A stretch of DNA of 64,000 bases from Lagopus muta (Eukaryota > Chordata > Aves > Galliformes > Phasianidae). The stretch covers positions 181,057,777 through 181,121,776 of the forward strand of contig NC_064433.1 in assembly GCF_023343835.1 (NCBI RefSeq), given 5' to 3'. Below are positions 60,801 to 64,000 of this stretch, piece after piece. A program made the position numbers and the translations under genes. The notes beneath the pieces are model-generated. The model ran no database searches. It was not told the DNA's origin and saw only the letters and a program-made list of their open reading frames with translations. The number at the start of each line of letters is the position of its first letter. The stretch's first letter is position 1.

Positions 60801-62762
60801 ATATTTCAAGATCAGTAATATGATAAATAGCGTTCATCTGAGAAGAGCAGTGTTACAGTGGTGCTGTTCCATAAAACTAAAGAAGATATTTAATCTTTCA
60901 CCTGAGTCTTGGTATATTATCTGCAAGGGTTGTGGGTCTTTAATCATACCCAAGTGATACTTTCTCTTCATTCTTCTTTTTATTTCAAGATGTGTGCTGA
61001 CAGCACAGCACGTCAATCTTTTGTGAAGCTAAAACAGCAGTATAAATAGTGTCTGCTGCCCCTGATGACTTATCATCTTATCATCCTATCATCCTATTTC
61101 AGGAAATAAATGTACAAAATATCACCTGGTATGGAACTAAGGGGGAAGCGTGTTTCAGGGAGTTAACAATGGGCAGAAGTTGGTTGGAGGCTGAGGGCTT
61201 CTTCCGAAAAGACTTCAGTAGGAGCCCATCCATCTGTTTGTTATACAGAGCCACTCTCCTGCACATGAATGCTAGGGAAATGCCTTACACCACTGCACTC
61301 AAAACCTCAGTGTACGTTTTACTCAACCCACAGGTTGTAGAATTTTTCATGACTTTGCGCTTTCACATATGAGGAAATGCTGAATATTCAAAGCTCTGTT
61401 TAAAATGTCAATACACAGTAACTCCATTACAAATATACTTCTTTTCTAGAGAGGCTTAGCACTGCCTTTACTGGGAAGTGGGAACACCAAGCCTTATCAC
61501 ATGGGAAGCTGTGCACTGTCATTGCACGTGCTCAGAAGCACATACACTTCAGCAAGCAGTGACAGCTGCCTGCCCAACAACTCCTGGATGCCTGAATTCG
61601 TTTGTTACAACCCATCAATGATAACAGAAATGGAAGAGTAACAGAAGTGCAGGTCAGAGCCACAACATGTGGTTTTGGTCCAACAAGTAGCAGCTCGGAA
61701 TGTTGCTCCCTTATAATTTATTTTAGGTTTAGTGAATTTTTTAAGCCTAGGAAAAGCAGTGAGGCTGCTTAGCAAAGTGAACGTGCACACTGTAGAAACA
61801 CACTGACCTGTCTCAAACTTCTCACTCTGCTTTTTCTAACCTCCCACAGCACAGCCCTTGTTACTCACCTCCTCCTTCTGTTGGTCTCCTTTGAATACTT
61901 CCGCGCTCTGCTCCGACACAGCCTTTGATCTTCTTTCAGCGCCCAGCGCTCCTCTTCTAAATCCCATCCCACGGGAAATGCTAAAGCTCTGTCCCTGGCG
62001 CTGTGTGTGTTAAGGACAGTGCTGGCTGTGTCTCCAGAGCTCACGACAGATGCAGAAGCTGCTGGATGGACTTCACGCACCTTTGTGAGCATCCCATTAC
62101 ATTCAGGATGCTGATAGACTGTTTGGTTAATCACACAACAGATGCTCCCATAAATATGTATTATGGTCATAGCTCATTCAGTGTTCATCTGGAAAAACAT
62201 GTACTTATATTTTACTGTTTAGTCATTTTAACACATCACAGAATCACAAGATTGAATTGCATGGGACCCTTAAAGGCCATCTGATCTGCCTCCCCTGCAG
62301 TGAACACGGACACCTGCAGCTCCATCAGGTGCTCAGAGCCCCATCCAGCCTGCCTGGAGTGTTTGCAGCGACGGGCACCAGCACCCCCTGGGCAACCTGT
62401 GCCTCTCACCATACAAATGGCGCCCTTTATTCCCCACACTATCAAAACCGTTTTTCTTCTACCCAGAAGAGAAAAAAAAAAAAAGGTTGGGGAACGCCGG
62501 CTGCCACACTGCCGCCCCGCACCCCCGTCCCCACAGGGCCCCACCCCGCCCTTCGGCGAGCAGCGGGCAGCCATTCCCGGGCAGCTGCCTGCGGGCGGCT
62601 CGCGGAAGGATACGCGGAAGGATACGCGCACGGATCCGCGCCCGCCCCGCGTCCCGCCGGTTGCTGGAGGTCCCGCCGCCACAGCGCTCCGCCGCCCGTC
62701 CCGCCGGGCTCCACGCGGCGCCCCGGCACTGCCGTACGCTCCTGTGGCCGCACCGCCGCCAT
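27790..62762 (-). CDS. CEP126: CEP126 (KIAA1377), centrosomal protein, whole multi-exon gene
   Basis: CEP126 is a large, mostly disordered protein of the centrosome, pericentriolar material and cilium base. It is reported to be needed for microtubule organisation at the centrosome and for primary cilium formation. Nine internal exons were chained with compatible phases (2-1, 1-2, 2-1, 0-0, 1-2, 1-2, 0-0, 1-2, 1-2) and AG/GT borders, giving about 1,110 residues before exon 1 is added; the human protein is about 1,117 as I recall. Matching landmarks in order are LEEER and [34 protein letters not shown]-like [66 protein letters not shown] and NPSI..VLQKITP. The gene runs leftward from a CpG island. 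The exon 1 donor and the terminal exon are unresolved, so both outer coordinates are approximate. Identification is confident; the exact ends are not. Confidence 0.93.
29271..29393 (-). mobile_element. CR1 LINE, 3' end
   Basis: CACAGAATCACAGAATGACA, GAGTCCAACTCGTGGCCCCA and ATGGCTGAGAGCATTGTCTG mark a minus-orientation CR1 3' end in the CEP126 intron between 27.85 and 29.71 kb. Confidence 0.88.
29463..29592 (-). mobile_element. CR1 LINE, 3' end, second copy
   Basis: GAATCACTGAAGTTGGAAAG, CACTAAACCGAGTCTCCAAG and TTAACTCCAGGGATG are CR1 3' sequence in minus orientation, separate from the copy 70 bp to the left. Confidence 0.85.
29707..29916 (-). CDS. CEP126: CEP126 exon, [11 protein letters not shown] ... 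EDEIL ... QRLQ
   Basis: The 210-bp exon has acceptor TAATCTCATCAG and donor CTACAAA|GTAAGT. It reads [19 protein letters not shown], then [19 protein letters not shown], then a Leu/Asn stretch and [18 protein letters not shown]. Human has STSEFLMAENLVKASVPEDE, AEEQKILESLNDLSERLH in the same order as recalled. The helical [14 protein letters not shown] end looks like a short C-terminal coiled coil. If the donor is not used, the frame runs 13 residues further to a TAA at 29666-29668, which an ORF-only reading would mistake for the normal stop. Confidence 0.93.
30444..30531 (-). CDS. CEP126: CEP126 exon ending KAEE(V)
   Basis: The 88-bp exon has acceptor TTTTGATAG and donor GAGGAAG|GTATAG. It reads [19 protein letters not shown], then [10 protein letters not shown], with the next codon split to give V. 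Joined to the next exon it forms [14 protein letters not shown], closely matching human EEVSDSTSEFLMAE as recalled, across the splice junction. That junction match confirms the donor and acceptor choice. It starts in phase 0 and ends with one base. Confidence 0.85.
30831..30955 (-). CDS. CEP126: CEP126 exon, basic [13 protein letters not shown] segment
   Basis: The 125-bp exon has acceptor CTTATTTAAG and donor ACACAG|GTAAAT. It reads [19 protein letters not shown], then [19 protein letters not shown]. It is similar in length and basic character to human TVMRRKRIAETKRRNILEQ plus KRQNPGSVGQ as I remember it, although few residues are identical. It enters with two bases, which is compatible both with the large exon and with the possible cassette exon, and it leaves in phase 0. 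Its position between two well-matched exons supports it. Confidence 0.72.
31497..31890 (+). mobile_element. CR1 LINE, 3' 0.4 kb, in CEP126 intron
   Basis: TCATGAGGAGCAGCTGAGAG, GCTCAGGGGAGACCTTATCA and the end TTCTATGATGCTGTGACTCT identify a CR1 in plus orientation. It lies about 100 bp downstream, in gene direction, of the candidate cassette exon. Confidence 0.93.
31995..32156 (-). CDS. CEP126: CEP126 candidate cassette exon (162 bp, symmetric phase)
   Basis: Minus-strand acceptor TTTCTCTTTCTTTTCAG and donor AACA|GTAAGA bound a 162-bp open segment. It reads [17 protein letters not shown], then [17 protein letters not shown], then [19 protein letters not shown]. Both splice sites are strong and the phase is 1 at each end, so inclusion or skipping keeps the frame. 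I recall no counterpart in human CEP126, where the large exon is followed directly by the sequence matching the next chicken exon. It may be a bird-specific or alternatively used exon, or a chance open segment. Transcript data would decide. Confidence 0.6.
32462..32575 (-). mobile_element. CR1 LINE, old 3' end
   Basis: AATCATAGACTCATTTAGTT, CACCTTCAAGATCATTAAGT and TCATCACTAAATCATGCCC are diverged CR1 3' sequence in minus orientation. Confidence 0.75.
32576..34000. other. CEP126 intron sequence with a GC-rich patch
   Basis: Intronic sequence between the large exon and the cassette-like exon. A GC- and CpG-richer patch lies at about 33430-33600, followed by a T-run near 33702-33717. Open frames in the patch are not recognisable. 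Confidence 0.4.
34001..34745 (-). mobile_element. CR1 LINE, diverged 0.75 kb copy, in CEP126 intron
   Basis: Minus orientation. It has the 3' end TATCACAGAATCATTCCTGA, thumb-domain remnants ([28 protein letters not shown]) and CTTCCCAGGTGGAGAATCCG near its 5' limit. It is an older and more divergent family than the 13.8 kb copy, in the same orientation as CEP126. Confidence 0.9.
35020..35345. repeat. About 41-bp tandem repeat (8 degenerate units) touching the CEP126 exon donor
   Basis: The word family AGAACTTT / AGACTTT / GGGATTTT, followed by GGGTTTTGATGYC or GGGTTTTGCCCAA, recurs at about 35063, 35103, 35144, 35184, 35225, 35257, 35295 and 35337. The spacings are 40, 41, 40, 41, 32, 38 and 42 bp. 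Alternating A-runs and T-runs resemble the galliform 41-bp satellites (PO41/CNM type) as I remember them; family membership is inference. The array ends exactly at the splice donor of the large CEP126 exon. Confidence 0.8.
35346..37449 (-). CDS. CEP126: CEP126 large central exon (701 codons)
   Basis: The 2,104-bp exon has acceptor GTCTGTATTACAG and donor GCTGCTG|GTAAGT, and is uninterrupted in phase 0. The start, [20 protein letters not shown] then LEAGEQ, matches human EVNQ...SETLSSIDSLEAGE as recalled. Conserved islands in an otherwise Ser/Asn/Thr-rich disordered chain are SILKKEAK with IRDSLELAK (about 36.36-36.46 kb), a basic [14 protein letters not shown] stretch (about 35.9 kb) and TAEETTAWK near the end. 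Human has SILKKESK, IRDSIELTK, RAKIIRKP and TAEEESVPLWK in the same order. Roughly two thirds of the protein comes from this exon. Translation through the donor would run into a 41-bp tandem repeat and stop at 35236, adding about 36 unrelated residues. Confidence 0.97.
38652..38877. repeat. AT satellite, ATATAAT heptamer array
   Basis: The segment is about 225 bp of almost pure A/T. It begins as a regular 7-bp ATATAAT tandem array (38663-38718) and then becomes irregular, with TAATATATT palindromic interruptions. It is a simple repeat in the long CEP126 intron. Confidence 0.95.
40010..40488 (-). mobile_element. CR1 LINE, 3' 0.48 kb, same subfamily as 13.8 kb copy
   Basis: Minus orientation, starting TCATAGAATCACAAGGTTAG and running through AGCCATTCCAGTGCCTGACC to TGTCTTTCTTGTAGTGAGGG, where it is 5'-truncated. 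The C-terminal frame is open and matches the 13.8 and 25.3 kb copies. Confidence 0.95.
42938..42967. repeat. Perfect 11-bp inverted repeat, 8-nt loop
   Basis: ATCAGAATCCA at 42938-42948 is the exact reverse complement of TGGATTCTGAT at 42957-42967. A transcript of this CEP126 intron would form a short hairpin. Confidence 0.85.
45471..45650 (-). mobile_element. CR1 LINE, 3' end (diverged)
   Basis: CCACAGAATTCCAGGGGTTG, GAATGGACCCCAAGAGATCA and CTGCTAAAGCAGGTGCCCTG are CR1 3' sequence in minus orientation. Homology becomes weak after about 45560. Confidence 0.75.
45681..45704. repeat. Perfect 10-bp inverted repeat, 4-nt loop
   Basis: CAATAGATGT at 45681-45690 and ACATCTATTG at 45695-45704 are exact reverse complements around CCAA. 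Confidence 0.85.
48625..48823 (-). CDS. CEP126: CEP126 exon, [11 protein letters not shown] segment
   Basis: The 199-bp exon has acceptor TTCATCAAG and donor TTGGAG|GTATGA. The first half ([20 protein letters not shown]) is poorly conserved. The second half reads [19 protein letters not shown], then RLSNLE, resembling the human FQLKLEETQKLLEDQHLSSLQ as remembered. It enters with one base and ends in phase 0, which fits the large exon that follows. The helix-rich end suggests a second short coiled coil. The intron that follows (37450-48624) is the longest after the one between 51.9 and 61.9 kb. Confidence 0.88.
49741..49801 (+). mobile_element. CR1 LINE, terminal 60 bp
   Basis: GAGTTGGACTTGGTGATCCT, GGGTCCCTTCCAACTTGGGA and TTCTATGATTCTGTG are the extreme 3' end of a CR1 in plus orientation, in the intron between 48.8 and 50.3 kb. 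Confidence 0.9.
50269..50383 (-). CDS. CEP126: CEP126 exon, [10 protein letters not shown] segment
   Basis: The 115-bp exon has acceptor TTTTTTCTGTTAG and donor TGCAG|GTAAGC. It reads [19 protein letters not shown], then [19 protein letters not shown]. Human CEP126 as recalled has PPLEEALKQIQESNLKSEVNLPFSRR here, so EAL.QI, a spaced Ser/Leu stretch and LP.SR are shared. It enters with two bases of a codon and leaves with two, matching the neighbouring exons. It links the coiled-coil block to the less conserved middle. The exon is too short and lacks an ATG, so it is invisible to an ORF scan. Confidence 0.88.
51008..51046. repeat. 17-position hairpin in CEP126 intron
   Basis: CAACTGCAGTTGGAGGA (51008-51024) pairs with TCCTCCAACTGGAGTTG (51030-51046) around GTAAA. 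Sixteen of 17 positions are complementary, with a single G-G mismatch. It lies between the CEP126 exons at 50.3 and 51.7 kb, so the minus strand would be transcribed. Confidence 0.8.
51736..51881 (-). CDS. CEP126: CEP126 exon, charged coiled-coil segment
   Basis: The 146-bp exon lies between acceptor TTAAATACAG and donor ATAG|GTTTGT. It reads [16 protein letters not shown], then [19 protein letters not shown], then [13 protein letters not shown]. The human counterpart as remembered has [38 protein letters not shown] and LSQ in the same order, which makes this one of the most conserved parts of the protein. The entry phase completes the split AG|A codon of the previous exon, and the exon leaves a single G. 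The sequence is dense in Glu, Lys, Arg and Gln, as expected of a long alpha-helical coiled coil that probably mediates self-association or centrosome binding (inference). Confidence 0.93.
56411..58080 (-). mobile_element. CR1 LINE, degenerate 1.7 kb copy (longest here)
   Basis: Minus orientation, 3' end TCATAGAATAGTAGAATCAT. The RT domain can be followed in broken frames from VERVRDLL near 57.95 kb through [13 protein letters not shown] (57.6 kb), to the thumb near 56.8-57.0 kb. Many stops and frameshifts show it is old. The 5' limit between about 57.96 and 58.12 kb is uncertain. Confidence 0.92.
58838..60042 (+). mobile_element. CR1 LINE, degenerate 1.2 kb copy
   Basis: Plus orientation. 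TCTATGATCAAATGACCAGC and GGGATAGCAGTGGATACTGT (RT region), [10 protein letters not shown] (the motif C region, with FADD degraded), GGGACTAGAGAACTTCTCCT and CTCTTCCAACCGCAGCCATT (3' end) mark it. It is broken by stops, is an older family, and carries an internal inverted duplication at 58919-58963. Confidence 0.9.
61869..62000 (-). CDS. CEP126: CEP126 exon with LEEER / RSRARKY motif
   Basis: The minus strand reads [16 protein letters not shown], then [15 protein letters not shown], then a strong donor GAG|GTGAGT at 61868. Human CEP126 has NLEEERQILLQQQKICRNRARKYF at the same place, as I recall. The exon ends with two bases (AG) of a codon, and the next exon supplies the third. The 5' border is less sure. 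ACACACAG before position 62000 gives a 132-bp exon of correct phase; CTTTAG before 61980 would give 112 bp, also in phase; or the exon may run unspliced from an ATG at 62092. The basic, charged sequence begins the predicted coiled-coil N-terminal region. Confidence 0.85.
62236..62413 (-). mobile_element. CR1 LINE 3' end between CEP126 exon 1 and exon 2
   Basis: CACAGAATCACAAGATTGAA, CCTGCAGTGAACACGGACAC and CAGGTGCTCAGAGCCCCATC are CR1 3' sequence in minus orientation. It sits within 80 bp of the CpG island edge, in the presumed first intron or 5' UTR. Confidence 0.85.
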
Positions 62763-62900
62763 CGTAGCAACGAGAGACGCCGCTTCCTTCGCGACGGGGC
62801 GGGGCGGCGGGGAGCGGCCGAGGGGCGGCGGTTTGTCCCGAACAGCCCCGGTTGGTGTTCGGGGTGGCGCTGGGGCACGACGGGCGCTGGTGGAACGTAG
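62490..62900 (-). promoter_or_regulatory. CpG-island promoter of CEP126
   Basis: This interval is strikingly GC and CpG rich compared with the AT-rich surroundings. It carries GGGGCGGGGCGG-type GC boxes near 62795-62815 and no TATA box near the proposed ATG. CEP126 coding sequence is read leftward from it. An RFX-like half site (AGCAAC) overlaps the sequence just upstream of the proposed start codon. Because human CEP126 and ANGPTL5 are head to head, the island may fire in both directions (inference). Confidence 0.75.
62500..62762 (-). CDS. CEP126: CEP126 probable first coding exon (3' border unresolved)
   Basis: The ATG at 62762 (minus strand) has a strong context, with A at -3 and G at +4, and sits in the CpG island. 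Its first residues, [12 protein letters not shown], resemble my memory of the human start, MLAGRPGTRSAV, at about half the positions. The reading frame stays open to 62442. The frame includes a 12-bp tandem duplication encoding AYPS twice (about 62.61-62.64 kb). No consensus GTAAGT or GTGAGT donor is present. Weak GC-rich donors of the right phase (two bases left over) exist, for example GG|GTGGGG and CC|GTGCGC, so I cannot fix the border. An alternative start is the ATG at 62092, in the frame that leads directly into the next exon (MLTKVREV...). Confidence 0.5.
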
Positions 62901-63149
62901 GGAAAGACCTGGAGCGAAGTGTATCAGCTAGATCTGTATATGAAAAGTTCTGCTGCCTTAAGACGGGGAGGATATGCTAGAATGGAAGCGCTTCACCTCT
63001 AGTTCAGAGGAACAGCTCCAGACTTACCGCTTTGCCCAGTGTTGCAGGCAGAAGGCTGGTTGTTACTTCTCTGCCTCCAAGCAGACCTCTTCAGTTCTTT
63101 TCACACTCCGAAGACCCCAGTCTGTCTGATAAATGCGGTGTTTTACTGA
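62901..63149. other. Flank of the CEP126 CpG island, no gene recognised
   Basis: Transition from CpG island to AT-rich sequence. No ANGPTL5 coding exon or signal peptide is visible. A non-coding first exon of a plus-strand gene could lie here but cannot be shown. Confidence 0.4.
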
Positions 63150-63520
63150 GGAATAGACTCGTTTGAGTTGGAGAAAACCTTTAAAGGTTATCTAGTCCAA
63201 CTCCCCTGCAATGAACAGGGACACCTACAGCTCCAGTGTGTGCTCAGAGCCGTCCATAACTTCCAATGTCCCAGGGATGAGGCATCCAACATCTCTCTGG
63301 TCAGCCTGTCCCAGTGCCTCACCACCATTACCATAAAAATATTTCTTCTTATATCCAGTCTCAATCTCCCCTCTTTTAGTTTGAAACCATTTTCCCTTGC
63401 CTGTCACAACACACCCTGCTAAAGAGTCTGTCCCCTTTAGATACTCAAGATACTGCTCTCAGGTCTCTGGAGCCTTCTCCAGCCTGTACAGCCCCAGCTC
63501 TCTCAGCCTGTAAAGGATAC
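63150..63520 (-). mobile_element. CR1 LINE, 3' 0.37 kb
   Basis: TTTAAAGGTTATCTAGTCCA, GAACAGGGACACCTACAGCT, GGTCAGCCTGTCCCAGTGCC and CCAGCTCTCTCAGCCTGTAA identify a CR1 in minus orientation, same 3' type as the copy at 62.24 kb. Confidence 0.92.
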
Positions 63521-64000
63521 CTTAAAAGACTTTACTGAGAACAGTCATGCAAATGGGACAAAATCATAGCTGTGAGACAGCTACCAAATTTGAGCTTATG
63601 TCATGCTTAGAAAGAATTTAAACTTCTTAGGCTTACTGTAAATTTTGACCTTAGCCAGCAAAACTCGTAGCTGAATTGTAGTCATCTTCTGAAATTCAGT
63701 ATTAAAAATGCCTTTAAATCTCTCTCTCTCTCTCTCTCTTTTTTTAACAGCTTTTTTTTTCTTTGTTCTTCTTCATAGCCCCACTTTGTAGCTTTTCCAG
63801 GTCATTAGCTGCTTTTCTTGGTAAATAAGCTGAGCACCGTGTACTGCAGAGCTGTATGGTTATTCTAGGACAGCAAACAGCCTGGCCTCAAGTGGTTACA
63901 AAATGGAAGATCCCACTCTGGCAGCTGATTTGGAAGAGGTTTCATAAATTTTAATGTGAGCTAGTGACTGATATTCCAGTAAAGGATAAAGATCAACTTT
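63521..64000. other. Right edge, no gene recognised; (CT)n tract
   Basis: AT-rich sequence with a CT dinucleotide run at 63719-63739 followed by T-runs. No coding evidence. Confidence 0.5.

Larger units (their letters stand above)
51882..61868. other. CEP126 longest intron before the large exon
   Basis: Intron of about 10 kb between the RSRARKY exon and the AFEER exon. It holds two large CR1 copies in opposite orientations (56.4-58.1 and 58.8-60.0 kb), an A-rich run at 52870-52910 and otherwise unassigned sequence. No additional conserved peptide was recognised. Confidence 0.7.

Noticed and set aside
62901..64000. ANGPTL5 coding exon
   Set aside because: No signal peptide or fibrinogen-domain sequence is visible; the open frames here are CR1 or random.

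Overview
This window looks like avian, probably galliform (chicken-like), nuclear DNA. The recognisable dispersed repeats are all CR1 LINEs: 5'-truncated copies in both orientations ending in the 8-bp ATTCTRTG-type 3' terminus. I saw no mammalian SINEs. A roughly 41-bp tandem repeat of a type I associate with galliform genomes is also present. It is an ordinary vertebrate locus. I found no prokaryote-like operon, CRISPR array or new multi-gene system.

One protein-coding gene can be supported: CEP126 (KIAA1377), on the minus strand across about 35 kb. It runs from a CpG-island promoter at about 62.5-62.9 kb down to at least 27.79 kb. I reconstructed the coding exons from splice sites, reading-frame phase and resemblance to the human protein as I remember it: 61869-62000, 51736-51881, 50269-50383, 48625-48823, 35346-37449 (the large central exon), 31995-32156 (a possible cassette exon), 30831-30955, 30444-30531, 29707-29916 and 27790-27854. 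All exon-to-exon phases agree. The first coding exon probably starts at 62762 inside the CpG island, but its donor is unresolved. The last few residues and the 3' UTR lie somewhere left of 27.79 kb and were not located with confidence. CEP126 is a centrosome and cilium-base protein.

Region by region: 1-27.5 kb is intergenic, with CR1 pieces at 6.6, 8.4, 13.2, 13.8-15.1 and 24.1-25.5 kb, an orphan CpG-rich block at 18.2-18.95 kb and no recognised gene. CEP126 occupies 27.8-62.8 kb, with CR1 insertions in most introns, a 41-bp minisatellite touching the splice donor of the large exon (35.02-35.35 kb) and a 7-bp AT satellite at 38.65-38.88 kb. From 62.8 to 64 kb there is promoter-flanking DNA and one more CR1. 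In human, ANGPTL5 lies head to head with CEP126. No ANGPTL5 coding exon is visible here, so it would begin beyond the right edge.

The better leads are the cassette-like exon, the minisatellite at the splice donor, three CR1 copies sharing the same one-base frameshift yet staying open to the 3' end, a 17-position hairpin in a CEP126 intron, and the orphan CpG-rich block. All statements about human proteins are from memory; no alignment was run.
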